A stretch of 64,000 bases of DNA, from positions 124,001-188,000 of the forward strand of contig NZ_QFZQ01000006.1 in assembly GCF_003171675.1 (NCBI RefSeq). Direction: 5' to 3'. Positions within the stretch are counted from its first letter, which is position 1, and each line of letters starts with the position of its first letter. Positions 18,963 to 27,154 of this stretch are shown in pieces. This DNA is from Reichenbachiella versicolor (GTDB taxonomy: Bacteria; Bacteroidota; Bacteroidia; Cytophagales; Cyclobacteriaceae). The notes beneath the pieces were generated by a model. That model saw only the letters and a program-made list of their open reading frames with translations, was not told where the DNA came from and did not search any database. Position numbers and translations under genes: made by a program.

Positions 18963-19051
18963 GGAGAGGTGGGTGAGTGGCTGAAACCACATGTTTGCTA
19001 AACATGCGAACGGGTTAAACCGTTCCGGGGGTTCGAATCCCCCTCTCTCCG
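18963..19051 (+). tRNA. tRNA-Ser (GCT)
   Basis: The 89-base cloverleaf has the long variable arm of a class II tRNA. The anticodon loop is TTGCTAA between the stem halves CATGT and ACATG, giving anticodon GCT. The T-arm is GGGGGTTCGAATCCCCC. The acceptor pairs GGAGAGG with TCTCTCC, with one G-T pair. No CCA is encoded. Confidence 0.95.
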
Positions 19052-19093
19052 CAGAGACACTTCAAATGGAAGTTTTGAAGTTAAAAAATTGCT

Positions 19094-19167
19094 GGTCTGC
19101 TAGCTCAACTGGATAGAGCAACTGCCTTCTAAGCAGTAGGTTTCAGGTTCGAGTCCTGAGCGGATCA
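19094..19167 (+). tRNA. tRNA-Arg (TCT)
   Basis: The 74-base cloverleaf has anticodon loop CTTCTAA between ACTGC and GCAGT, giving TCT. The T-arm contains GGTTCGAGTCC. The acceptor GGTCTGC pairs with GCGGATC through several G-T pairs. No CCA is encoded. Confidence 0.93.
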
Positions 19168-19189
19168 CTAGAAATTCGATTGTGAATTT

Positions 19190-19264
19190 CGGGGTGTAGC
19201 GTAGCCCGGTTATCGCGCCTGCTTTGGGAGCAGGAGGTCGCAGGTTCGAATCCTGCCACCCCGA
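19190..19264 (+). tRNA. tRNA-Pro (TGG)
   Basis: The acceptor CGGGGTG pairs with CACCCCG. The anticodon loop TTTGGGA lies between CCTGC and GCAGG, giving TGG. The T-arm is GCAGGTTCGAATCCTGC. The C at the first position is typical of bacterial tRNA-Pro. Confidence 0.95.
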
Positions 19265-19275
19265 CAATAAATTAC

Positions 19276-19347
19276 GCTCCGTTCGTCTAGGGGTTAGGAC
19301 GCCAGGTTTTCATCCTGGTAACAGGGGTTCGATTCCCCTACGGAGTA
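19276..19347 (+). tRNA. tRNA-Glu (TTC)
   Basis: The acceptor GCTCCGT pairs with ACGGAGT. The anticodon loop TTTTCAT lies between CCAGG and CCTGG, giving TTC. The T-arm is AGGGGTTCGATTCCCCT. It is the last tRNA of the cluster, just before a terminator. Confidence 0.95.
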
Positions 19348-19350
19348 CAA

Positions 19351-19379
19351 AAGCTCGATCATCTGATCGAGCTTTTTTT
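19351..19379 (+). terminator. Intrinsic terminator of the tRNA cluster
   Basis: AAGCTCGATCA (19351-19361) and TGATCGAGCTT (19364-19374) are a perfect 11-bp inverted repeat, followed by a run of T to 19379. It begins four bases after tRNA-Glu. Confidence 0.9.
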
Positions 19380-19460
19380 GTATCTAGCTATTTAAACACA
19401 TCTAAATCGGACCCTATAGTACTTCTATTATTGAAGAAGTTGAATATGGAGATATAATGG

Positions 19461-19500
19461 TTTCTGATGGTTTCTGATGGTTTCTGATGGTTTCCGATAC
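19461..19500. repeat. 10-bp tandem repeat (TTTCTGATGG)
   Basis: Three exact copies of TTTCTGATGG (19461-19490) are followed by a decayed fourth (TTTCCGATAC). The repeat lies between the tRNA terminator and the lacI-type gene, in a stretch of about 250 bp (19380-19627) with no recognisable gene. Confidence 0.8.
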
Positions 19501-19627
19501 TGATCAATCAGTAAAATTGGAAAGGTAAGTAATTGGAGATTTTTTGCTCACAAAAAGTTTTGATCGAAAAAGAATTAGATTTTTAAGTAACTGAGCTAAT
19601 ATCAAACCTATAATCTATCAATTCATG

Positions 19628-20662
19628 TTACGATGCATTTTCCAATCGAAGCTTTTCTTTGATACTTAAAGTAGATTCCCTGAGAACCAATTCCGTTTTC
19701 ATTTCTTCCTGAATAAGTTCTATCTGTCCATTTATGTGACTTAAAAGAATTTCCGCTGACCGAACTCCCATTCTGAAATCTGGTTGCTCTACAGTGCTCA
19801 GTTTAGGACTCATATGTAAAGCTATGGGTTCATCTGCAAAACCTACTACCGACACTTGATCAGGAACAGCTATATTCTCAGACTTTAACCTCTCTATTAC
19901 TTCAAAGGCTTGATAATCGCTATAAGTCATAACAGCTTCTATTTCTCCCTCCTTGATCAATCTAATTATCCTATCTAACCAATCTATCTCATCAATTGAT
20001 ATCTCCCACTTTTGATCGAAAGGCAAAGAATTTCTTTTCAAACCTTCATGGTATCCAACTTTTCTGGTGAACGAAGTAGAGAGATTCATAGGTCCTGAGA
20101 CATACCCTATTTTATTTCGCCCTTCCCTAGCCAAAGCATCTACTACTTTTAGACACCCCGTAAAATCGTCACTAATAACATAAGAGACATCTAAATCTTC
20201 ACACATTCGATCCACAAAAACCAACGGCGTATCGTCTTCTATAAGATCCAGATAATGATTGAATTCGGAGCTTTCACGAGCTAAGGAAGCTATAACTCCA
20301 TCCACTCTCATTGATCGCAGCATAGAGATAATTTCACGTTCTCTTTCAAGACTTCCTTCATGAACATTGATAATGAGATTAAAGTCTGTTTTATTAACTA
20401 CCTCATTGATACCTGATAAAACTCGGGCAAAATAATGATGAGTAAATTGGGGTAAAATGAGCCCAATCAACCCTGTTTTTTTCTTAGAAAGATTTGCTGC
20501 AAAGGGGTTAGGTTTATACCCCCACTTCTCTGCCAGCTCTAAGACCGAAGCTTTTGTTTTAGCACCTATTCTACCTTCATTGCTGAGCGCACGAGACACA
20601 GTAGAAGTAGACACTCCTAGGGCTTTCGCTAAGTCTTTAATACTTACTCGATCTTTGCTCAT
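19628..20662 (-). CDS. LacI/GalR-family transcriptional regulator
   Basis: The 344-residue protein begins with a LacI helix-turn-helix (VSIKDLAKALGVSTSTVSRAL, about residues 5-25, cited here only as a block) with the usual hinge helix after it. A periplasmic-binding-protein-like sensor domain (GLILPQFTHHYFARVLSGI onward) fills the rest. The frame is open ten codons earlier, but MSKDRVSIKDLA at 20662 is the normal family start. It lies downstream of, and in the same direction as, the anhydrosugar genes, with its own upstream gap. The likely role is sugar-responsive control of that set; its ligand is unknown. Confidence 0.88.
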   Translation of the reverse strand: MSKDRVSIKDLAKALGVSTSTVSRALSNEGRIGAKTKASVLELAEKWGYKPNPFAANLSKKKTGLIGLILPQFTHHYFARVLSGINEVVNKTDFNLIINVHEGSLEREREIISMLRSMRVDGVIASLARESSEFNHYLDLIEDDTPLVFVDRMCEDLDVSYVISDDFTGCLKVVDALAREGRNKIGYVSGPMNLSTSFTRKVGYHEGLKRNSLPFDQKWEISIDEIDWLDRIIRLIKEGEIEAVMTYSDYQAFEVIERLKSENIAVPDQVSVVGFADEPIALHMSPKLSTVEQPDFRMGVRSAEILLSHINGQIELIQEEMKTELVLRESTLSIKEKLRLENAS

Positions 20663-21215
20663 TGTTTTTGCTTGTTCAAACAAATTTAGCAATTTCCCTA
20701 AAATGCAATTATCATCCCCTTCCTCAAAAAAGGCCTCTTCATTCTATAAATAGATTTTTAAACTTATCTAGCTATTACTCGGGTTTGAAAATATCATTCT
20801 CTCGAAGATGGCTCTAATGGTTCAAACCTCAGATGCAGTTCCTCGACTCAAGAGCAAGAGGTATCTCAGGGGTTTTGTTCAATCTCGATATAAGAATCGG
20901 AGAATTAAACTCTTTCGACTAGTATTCCGATTAAAAAACTCTCTTTTTAAAATATTAAACTCTCTTATTAAGGCAGTAAAATTCATTCTACCTACATTTA
21001 AATTCTTTATTCTATTATTTACTCTTTAATAGAACAAAAAATATCCTTTCTCCACAATATTCAATCCTATTCTAAGTCACTTAAGTCTTTTTACCACTAT
21101 CAAACGTCTCTTAACAAAAGAAATAACTCTTATATTCTTCTATTAAATGCTTTACCTCTTTCAACACCTACTTTTTTAACCTAATAAATCAGTACTTTTC
21201 ACTGTTTACCACAAA
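20663..21215. other. Non-coding gap between regulator and sugar operon
   Basis: This stretch of about 550 bp is AT-rich with several short open frames, none with recognisable family features. It must contain the promoter of the LacI-type gene, but no clear TTTG/TAnnTTTG pair stands out. Confidence 0.5.
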
Positions 21216-21247
21216 AAAAGAGCTCGACAACATTGCCGAGCTCTTTT
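21216..21247 (-). terminator. Intrinsic terminator of the anhydrosugar operon
   Basis: AAAAGAGCTCG (21216-21226) and CGAGCTCTTTT (21237-21247) are a perfect 11-bp inverted repeat. Read on the minus strand it ends in a T-run (to 21213). It lies 56 bp after the stop of the RhaT-like gene. Confidence 0.88.
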
Positions 21248-21302
21248 AGCATTTCATTGATATCAAATCAATTAATATTCTTGACTTCCTTTTTGACTAG
21301 AG

Positions 21303-22307
21303 TTATCCTAACCCATTACCTATCGCCACTATGATAATTCCAATGATCATACAAGCAAGTCCAGTATAAAGAAGACCTTTTGCTTTTCCGGAGGCTTTTG
21401 CCCACTCACCTGTGATAATTCCTGACACGATTGCTACTGCTACCGAGACTGTATTAAAAATAGCATACCCTACTGTTCCTCCTGTAGCACCAAGCTTATA
21501 AGCTGCATATGCAAATGCCACTGATGCAGAGAAGTTGAAAATACCCATGATAGTAGCTAAAAATGCATTTTTCCCAAAACTTGGTGAAGCGAACTTACCC
21601 CATAGTTTTTTAGCGGTCAGTTGTTGAGCAAAATATGCTGCGATAGCAACTCCACCGGCCATGTATATGATATACATAACAGCTACAGAGCTCATCCAAG
21701 CTGGATTACCGTTTGCCTCACAAGCTTCAGCTATTACTCCGAAACCTACTGTATTTGCATAGCTAAATCCTGTAGCCAAAAGACCTCCGACTATTGCGAT
21801 GATGATACCTAAGCCCATTGAGCCATCAGAGCTATCTTCTCCTCCTTCATCTTTTTGACGGGTCATACCTGCTTTACCATTTGCTATTACTCCTATCAAT
21901 ACAACAAGAATACCTGCCATGATGGTAGAGAATACGTTCATTGCTGGTAAACCATCAACCATAAACGGTATCAATGATCCAACCAAAATAATAGTACCGA
22001 TGAAAATTGAGAAACCTAACGAAAGACCAATATGATTGATTGCTTTACCCCACATCATTACGCCGATACCCCATAACAAACTTGCTATGATCATTCCTGT
22101 CAAAACTCCTACCGGAATAGAAGCTAAAACTGCACCAAACCCGTCTATCAATGTAAACGCAGCGATATTGGGAATGACGAAAGTGTTAATTGCAAAAAAT
22201 AAACTCCAAGTATTTTCGAATTCAAAATCCTTTGTAAACTTTTCTGGTAGAGCATATAACCCTAGCAATAAACCTGCTAGCACCGCCCAAATAATTCCTA
22301 TTATCAT
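21303..22307 (-). CDS. RhaT-like sugar/proton symporter
   Basis: This 334-residue protein has about ten hydrophobic segments and resembles the L-rhamnose/H+ symporter RhaT of the drug/metabolite-transporter superfamily. The stretch LLWGIGVMMWGKAINHIGLS aligns by eye with the corresponding block of E. coli RhaT. No rhamnose isomerase, kinase or aldolase is nearby, so the substrate is more likely a sugar from the same operon, such as galactose or 3,6-anhydro-L-galactose; that is inference from context. It is the last gene before the operon terminator. Confidence 0.8.
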   Translation of the reverse strand: MIIGIIWAVLAGLLLGLYALPEKFTKDFEFENTWSLFFAINTFVIPNIAAFTLIDGFGAVLASIPVGVLTGMIIASLLWGIGVMMWGKAINHIGLSLGFSIFIGTIILVGSLIPFMVDGLPAMNVFSTIMAGILVVLIGVIANGKAGMTRQKDEGGEDSSDGSMGLGIIIAIVGGLLATGFSYANTVGFGVIAEACEANGNPAWMSSVAVMYIIYMAGGVAIAAYFAQQLTAKKLWGKFASPSFGKNAFLATIMGIFNFSASVAFAYAAYKLGATGGTVGYAIFNTVSVAVAIVSGIITGEWAKASGKAKGLLYTGLACMIIGIIIVAIGNGLG

Positions 22308-22329
22308 AATTCCTTAGTTTATAGTCGAG

Positions 22330-22402
22330 AGTAAATAGTCCAAAGACATAATCCACTTCTCATTAATAATTACATTCTATTAAAGTCCATCTTCTATGGA
22401 CT
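22330..22402. repeat. Intergenic inverted repeat, copy B
   Basis: The arms are AGTAAATAG (22330-22338) and CTATGGACT (22394-22402). A compact hairpin, AGTCCAT (22384-22390) with ATGGACT (22396-22402), is nested in the right half. It fills the gap between the mutarotase and transporter genes. Confidence 0.5.
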
Positions 22403-22414
22403 GTGGTTGATTGA

Positions 22415-23461
22415 TTAAAATTCTAATTTGAATACGGTTGTACTCTTAAATTCTTCTCCTGCCTTTGTGATTGACTTTGGAGAACCTTCTATATTCGGCC
22501 CATTTGGCCATCTATGAGTCTCACAGCAGAATCCTTTATATTGACCATATTGAAGACCATTTTCTCTCTTCAGGTCATCCGAAGTATACTTTCCAGTGTA
22601 TAACAGCATACTTGGTTCAGTACTGCTAACTTCTAGTTTGATTCCTTTAGCTTTATTTTCTACAGCTGCATATGGCTTCAACTCTTCTGCTGCATTATCA
22701 AAAACATAGAAGTGTTCAAATCCACCCCCCATAGCTTCATGAACATCTCCTATCACTTTACCTTCTCTTAGGTCATCTACAGCACCTGCAACGCTTATCA
22801 CTCCAGTCCCTGCTCCAGTTTCATCACAGTCAATCTTCTTATCTGTATATACTGTAGCCGTATGTCCCAATACCTTTTCCTCAAAACCTGATAAGTTCCA
22901 GTATGTATGGTTGGTCATTGACAATGGTGTATCAGCATCAGTAGTTGCTAAGTATTCGATTTTGATTTCATTTTCACTAGTTAGCATGAAAGACACTTGA
23001 GCTTCAACTGTACCTGGAAAACCTTCTTGTCCGTCTGGAGAGGTCAATGAAAATACTAATGTATTTCCTTTTATCTCTGAAGACCAGACTTGCTTATCAA
23101 AGCCTTTAAGTCCACCATGTAGATTGTTTTTACCGACCATTTCAGCTAGCTGATAATCTTTGCCGTTTAGTGAAAACTTCGCGTCTTTTATTTGAGAGCA
23201 GTACCTACCAACTGTACAGCCAAAGTACGGAGCGTTCGCTTTATACTCTTCTCCGAAATAGCCTTCTAGTGTATCAAATCCACAAGCTATTTCCATTTCT
23301 TTTCCCTCTACCGGTAAAGTGATCGATGTGATCGTCGCACCATATTCGGTGATTTTCACTTTCATTCCATTGGTATTGGTCAAAGTAAAGATCTTGACCT
23401 CTTTACCTTGAAGTTGGCCAAAATTTTCTTGTTCTATATTAGTCTTATCTGTCGTCATCAT
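22415..23461 (-). CDS. galM: Aldose 1-epimerase (galactose mutarotase family)
   Basis: Aldose 1-epimerase interconverts alpha and beta anomers of galactose and similar sugars. The 348 residues show the GalM landmarks: ITEYGATITSI near the N-terminus, GCTVGRYC, NNLHGG, TNHTYWNLSG with its substrate-binding histidine, and the C-terminal CCETHRWPNGPN with the catalytic-type glutamate. There is no signal peptide, so it acts in the cytoplasm. In an operon for agar sugars it would serve released D-galactose. Two adjacent ATG codons open the gene; either could be used. Confidence 0.9.
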   Translation of the reverse strand: MMTTDKTNIEQENFGQLQGKEVKIFTLTNTNGMKVKITEYGATITSITLPVEGKEMEIACGFDTLEGYFGEEYKANAPYFGCTVGRYCSQIKDAKFSLNGKDYQLAEMVGKNNLHGGLKGFDKQVWSSEIKGNTLVFSLTSPDGQEGFPGTVEAQVSFMLTSENEIKIEYLATTDADTPLSMTNHTYWNLSGFEEKVLGHTATVYTDKKIDCDETGAGTGVISVAGAVDDLREGKVIGDVHEAMGGGFEHFYVFDNAAEELKPYAAVENKAKGIKLEVSSTEPSMLLYTGKYTSDDLKRENGLQYGQYKGFCCETHRWPNGPNIEGSPKSITKAGEEFKSTTVFKLEF

Positions 23462-23502
23462 TTCTGTTTGGTTTCGGTTTAAGTTTTTATGTTCATAGTC
23501 TA

Positions 23503-23583
23503 TAGACCACAGTCAATAGTTTGAATGGTCAAGTAGATAAAATGTTTTTCAACTGTCATTATTCTCCTATCGACTTTGGTCTA
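23503..23583. repeat. Intergenic inverted repeat, copy C
   Basis: The arms TAGACCACAGTCAATAG (23503-23519) and CTATCGACTTTGGTCTA (23567-23583) are complementary at 15 of 17 positions, around a 47-base AT-rich loop. This is the best-preserved member of the family. It lies between the cycloisomerase and mutarotase genes. Confidence 0.7.
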
Positions 23584-23591
23584 TTATATCA

Positions 23592-24680
23592 CTACACTTT
23601 ATGTGGTGCTAATTTTTCCCAATTGAAGGTAACGCCGGTTCCTGGTTCGTCTGATGCTACAGCTCTGTAGTTTTCAGCGACAAGTGGTCTCGTTGTATAT
23701 TCATCGATTGGAAAACTATGCACTTCCAGCCAGCCTGCATTAGTCTGAGCACTGATCAAGCTTACGTGAAGCTCTTGCATACCATGCGCGCACACTGGAA
23801 TATTGTGTTTTCTTGCTAATTCTGCTACTCTTAACCACCCTGTGATACCTCCACAATTGGATGCATCTGGCTGGATAAAACTAAGTTTAGCTTGATCAAA
23901 AGCATATTCAAATTCATGAATCGTATGAAGGTTCTCTCCCATCGCAAGTGGTACATTCGTAGCATCTGCAATCTTTCCAAAACCTTTATAATCATCTGGA
24001 ATTGTTGGTTCTTCAAACCATGTAATATTGAATTCTTCCATTCTTTTTGAACATTCAATGGCTTTCTCTACACTCATCGAGTAGTTAGCATCTACCATGA
24101 AAGTCACATCTGGACCTATGAATTCTCTTACTGCTTTGATTCGCTCTATATCTTCATCTAGGTTCTCTCTACCGATTTTAATTTTCACGGCTTTGTAGCC
24201 ACGGTCAAGATATTCCTGCATGTTTTTTAGAAGCTTCTCGATTGGAAATTGTAAATCAATACCTCCACAGTAAGCTTTACAAGTCTTGTCAGCTCCTCCA
24301 GCCATTTGCCATAATGGCTTGTCAGCATTCTTGCACTTGATATCCCATAGTGCGATATCAACTGTAGAAACAGCAAAAGAGACTATACCGCCTCTTCCTA
24401 CATAGTGCATATGCCATTCTAAAAAGTCATATATACCGTCAATATCAGTACCATCCATTCCTATCAATGCTGGATTGATATCATTCTCTAGCATTGCCTT
24501 GATTGAATGACCACCTTTACCTCCTGTATAAGTATAGCCAGTACCTTCGCTTCCATCTTCCAAAGTAATCGTAGTAGTGATTAACTCGAAGTGGGTGTGA
24601 TCACCGTGCTTTGCATCACTCAATACTTCTGGAAGAGGCACATTAAACAACTGTACCTTTATATCTTTTATTTTACTCAT
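23592..24680 (-). CDS. 3,6-anhydro-L-galactonate cycloisomerase (enolase superfamily)
   Basis: The 362-residue protein belongs to the mandelate racemase/muconate-lactonizing branch of the enolase superfamily. The catalytic set is in place: KxK at K166-I-K168, metal ligands D197, E223 or E224 and E249, and the HG pair at H299. The N-terminal capping-domain stretch [17 protein letters not shown] and the run YTYTGGKGG match my memory of the characterised Vibrio anhydrogalactonate cycloisomerase. That enzyme turns 3,6-anhydro-L-galactonate into 2-keto-3-deoxy-L-galactonate in red-algal sugar catabolism. The neighbours supply the preceding and following steps. A sugar-acid dehydratase of other specificity (such as fuconate) is the main alternative. 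Confidence 0.82.
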   Translation of the reverse strand: MSKIKDIKVQLFNVPLPEVLSDAKHGDHTHFELITTTITLEDGSEGTGYTYTGGKGGHSIKAMLENDINPALIGMDGTDIDGIYDFLEWHMHYVGRGGIVSFAVSTVDIALWDIKCKNADKPLWQMAGGADKTCKAYCGGIDLQFPIEKLLKNMQEYLDRGYKAVKIKIGRENLDEDIERIKAVREFIGPDVTFMVDANYSMSVEKAIECSKRMEEFNITWFEEPTIPDDYKGFGKIADATNVPLAMGENLHTIHEFEYAFDQAKLSFIQPDASNCGGITGWLRVAELARKHNIPVCAHGMQELHVSLISAQTNAGWLEVHSFPIDEYTTRPLVAENYRAVASDEPGTGVTFNWEKLAPHKV

Positions 24681-24699
24681 AAATTAGTCTGCAGACCAA

Positions 24700-24747
24700 A
24701 GTCAATAGCCCATAGAATAGTTGACTACGGGCTATCTTCTATGGACT
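24700..24747. repeat. Intergenic inverted repeat, copy D
   Basis: The arms are AGTCAATAG (24700-24708) and CTATGGACT (24739-24747), preceded on the left by CAGACCA as in copy C. A nested perfect hairpin pairs ATAGCCC (24705-24711) with GGGCTAT (24729-24735). It fills the gap between the aldehyde dehydrogenase stop and the cycloisomerase start. Confidence 0.6.
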
Positions 24748-24749
24748 TA

Positions 24750-26189
24750 TTAGTATTTCACGTAGAATGTTTTCTTCTCAAGGTATTGTTCGAAACCGTA
24801 CTTCCCGTCTTCTCCTCCACTACCAGACTTTTTGTATCCGTTGTGGAAACCTTGATGCTGCTCGCCATGACCTCTATTGATATAGATTTCACCGAACTCA
24901 AGCTCATCTGTCAACTTAGCGATATTCTTGTAGTTCTGAGTGAATACCATTGCAGCTAGACCGTACTCACATTCGTTAGCCCATTCGATTACTTGATCAA
25001 AATCATTGAATTTGATCACTGGAAGAATTGGACCAAATGATTCCTCATGTACAATCGTCATATCCTGAGTTACATTCTCCAAGATTGTTGGCTCGAACCA
25101 GTGTCCTTTCTCGAATTGAGCACCTTCAGGCTTCTTACCGCCTATTGCTACTGTTGCGCCTTCTTCGAGTGACTTTTGTACTAAATGCTCCATGTGAGTC
25201 AACTCCGAAGCATTCACTTTAGGGCCCATTTCTACGTCTCTTTCAAGTGGGTTACCCAACTTGATTTCTTTAGTCTTAGCTATGAATTTCTCCATGAATT
25301 TGTCATAGATATCTTCATGTACATACATTCTTTCATTACATGTACATACCTGACCACAGTTATCCCATCTAGAGTGGAATGTAGCAGCTACTGCTTCGTC
25401 TATATCTGCATCTGCAAATACGATTGCTGGAGCTTTTCCTCCTAACTCAAGCTGAACATGAGTCAAGTTTTCAGAAGCAGTTTTGAAAATCTGTTGACCT
25501 GCAGGAGTAGAGCCTGTCATAGTTACCATTTTGGTGATTGGAGATGCTACTAATGCATTACCCAATACTCTACCAGATCCAGTCACAATATTTAATAGAC
25601 CTTTAGGAAGACCTACTTTGTTGGCGATATCACCAAGTTCAAGAGTCGCTAGTGGAGTCTCTTGAGTAGGTTTTACAACGATTGAATTACCTGCTACTAA
25701 AGCTGGACCTATTTTTCTACCTGCAAGTGCTAATGGGAAGTTCCAAGCTGTAATAGCTACTACTACTCCTCTTGGAATTTTGTGAATATAAATGTGCTCA
25801 TTTTCATTGTCAGATTGAACAATATCTCCTTCAAACTGTCTAGCCCAATCACAAGCGTATTCAATGAAAGTTGCGGTCACTTCAACTTCAATTTCAGCTA
25901 AAGAGATGATTTTACCTTGCTCTCTAGTCAGTAATTCAGCCAATCTTGATTTGTTGGCTCTGATCTCAGCAGCAAACTTTCTCATTAGCTCAGCTCTTTT
26001 ACGAGCAGGCCATTTTTTCCATTCTTTTTGAGCTGCTTCCGCTGCTTTTAGTGCGTTTTCAGCGTCAGCTTCAACACCCATAGCGGTAGTTCCTACTTGA
26101 CTTTCATCAATTGGACTATAGATAGATGCTCTTTCTCCAGTTGTAGACTCCGTCCACTCACCGTTGATAAATAATTGGTAGTCTTTCAT
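24750..26189 (-). CDS. AldA-like aldehyde dehydrogenase, probable 3,6-anhydro-L-galactose dehydrogenase
   Basis: The 479 residues are a full NAD(P)-dependent aldehyde dehydrogenase: the catalytic glutamate lies in ELGGKAP, the nucleophilic cysteine in GQVCTCNERMYV, and the cofactor-site run is AWNFPLAL. By eye the whole protein follows E. coli lactaldehyde dehydrogenase AldA, including EGDIVQSD and GEQHQGFHNGYKKSG. Known L-anhydrogalactose dehydrogenases are, as I recall, AldA-like, oxidising the sugar to 3,6-anhydro-L-galactonate. The cycloisomerase for that product is the adjacent downstream gene. Lactaldehyde dehydrogenase activity remains possible. A stem-loop resembling a terminator lies just upstream (26262-26295). 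Confidence 0.82.
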   Translation of the reverse strand: MKDYQLFINGEWTESTTGERASIYSPIDESQVGTTAMGVEADAENALKAAEAAQKEWKKWPARKRAELMRKFAAEIRANKSRLAELLTREQGKIISLAEIEVEVTATFIEYACDWARQFEGDIVQSDNENEHIYIHKIPRGVVVAITAWNFPLALAGRKIGPALVAGNSIVVKPTQETPLATLELGDIANKVGLPKGLLNIVTGSGRVLGNALVASPITKMVTMTGSTPAGQQIFKTASENLTHVQLELGGKAPAIVFADADIDEAVAATFHSRWDNCGQVCTCNERMYVHEDIYDKFMEKFIAKTKEIKLGNPLERDVEMGPKVNASELTHMEHLVQKSLEEGATVAIGGKKPEGAQFEKGHWFEPTILENVTQDMTIVHEESFGPILPVIKFNDFDQVIEWANECEYGLAAMVFTQNYKNIAKLTDELEFGEIYINRGHGEQHQGFHNGYKKSGSGGEDGKYGFEQYLEKKTFYVKY

Positions 26190-26261
26190 TTCTTTATTTA
26201 GTAATGGGTACTGAGTATTTAAGTACTAGTACGACGTTGTTTAAGGTTTATTTAAAAAAGC

Positions 26262-26295
26262 AAATGGCATCAAATGCACAGCTTTGATACCATTT
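26262..26295 (-). terminator. Terminator-like stem-loop inside the sugar operon
   Basis: AAATGGCATCAAA (26262-26274) and TTTGATACCATTT (26283-26295) form a 13-bp stem (one G-U pair in the minus-strand RNA) with an 8-base loop. On the minus strand it is followed by GCTTTTTT. It lies after the SDR gene and before the aldehyde dehydrogenase gene, so it may act as partial terminator or as mRNA 3'-end stabiliser. A 10-bp perfect palindrome, GTACTAGTAC (26223-26232), follows it. Confidence 0.7.
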
Positions 26296-26306
26296 AATAA
26301 TGCTAT

Positions 26307-27077
26307 TTAGCGTCCCATCCAGCCGCCATCTACTAGCATGATAGATCCATGCATATAAGCTCCAGCTTCAGAACATAGGGTCACTACTGGTCCTGCAAAA
26401 TCCTCTGGTAATCCCCATCTTCCTGCTGGAATTCTTGATAGAATTGACTCTGATCTTACTGGATCATTTCTTAAAGCTTCTGTATTATCCGTATTGATAT
26501 AACCTGGTGCGATAGCGTTTACATTGACACCTTTTCCAGCCCACTCGTTAGCGAAGGCCATAGTCAACTGTCCTACTGCCCCTTTAGAAGCTGCATAACC
26601 TGGTACTGTAATTCCTCCTTGGAATGTCAATAGTGATGCAGTGAAGACAATCTTACCTGATCCTCTTTCTACCATCTCTTTTCCAATCTCTCTAGTCAAA
26701 ATGAACTGAGCGTTTTGATTCACTTCTATCACTGTATCCCACATATCATCTGGGTGCTCAGCTGCTGGAGTTCTAAGGATAGTTCCTGCGTTGTTTACCA
26801 AAATATCAATTACTGGATAGTCACCTTTCACAGCTTTGATGAATTCATATAAGCTTTCTCTCTTAGAAAAATCACATTGGTATGCTTTGAAGTTTTTACC
26901 TCTAGCTTTTACCTCTTTTTCTACTTCACTTCCTTCTAGCTCTAGAGATGCACTTACACCTATAATATCAGCTCCAGCTTCTGCCAATCCAACGGCCATT
27001 GCTTTACCAATACCTCTTTTACATCCTGTTACTAAGGCAACTTTGCCGTCTAATTTAAATTTATCTAGTATGCTCAT
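26307..27077 (-). CDS. KduD-like short-chain dehydrogenase, probable 2,5-diketo-3-deoxygluconate reductase
   Basis: The 256 residues form a classical SDR: the cofactor motif is TGCKRGIG (17-24), followed by NNAG, and the catalytic set is N120, S148, Y161 and K165. The C-terminal half, with NVNAIAPGYINTDNT and RIPAGRWGLPED, follows KduD of pectin catabolism by eye. KduD reduces 2,5-diketo-3-deoxygluconate to 2-keto-3-deoxy-D-gluconate. In the L-anhydrogalactose pathway the same diketo acid is made from 2-keto-3-deoxy-L-galactonate, so the enzyme fits that last step. It is followed by a terminator-like hairpin. Confidence 0.83.
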   Translation of the reverse strand: MSILDKFKLDGKVALVTGCKRGIGKAMAVGLAEAGADIIGVSASLELEGSEVEKEVKARGKNFKAYQCDFSKRESLYEFIKAVKGDYPVIDILVNNAGTILRTPAAEHPDDMWDTVIEVNQNAQFILTREIGKEMVERGSGKIVFTASLLTFQGGITVPGYAASKGAVGQLTMAFANEWAGKGVNVNAIAPGYINTDNTEALRNDPVRSESILSRIPAGRWGLPEDFAGPVVTLCSEAGAYMHGSIMLVDGGWMGR

Positions 27078-27101
27078 TTGTTTGTTTAGTATATAATCAG
27101 G

Positions 27102-27151
27102 AGACGATGGTCGATAGAACTCTGTGAACTACAAGCCATCGTCTATCAACT
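27102..27151. repeat. Intergenic inverted repeat, copy E
   Basis: AGACGATGG (27102-27110) and CCATCGTCT (27136-27144) are a perfect 9-bp stem. The family arms appear as GGTCGATAG (27109-27117) and CTATCAACT (27143-27151). It occupies the gap between the zinc dehydrogenase stop and the SDR start. Confidence 0.6.
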
Positions 27152-27154
27152 GTT

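Noticed and set aside
19224-19457. 77-codon open frame on the plus strand
   Set aside because: It reads through tRNA-Pro and tRNA-Glu and the terminator; it is a by-product of conserved tRNA sequence.
24591-24959. 122-codon plus-strand frame across the cycloisomerase/dehydrogenase junction
   Set aside because: It is antisense to two well-supported genes and includes the inverted repeat.
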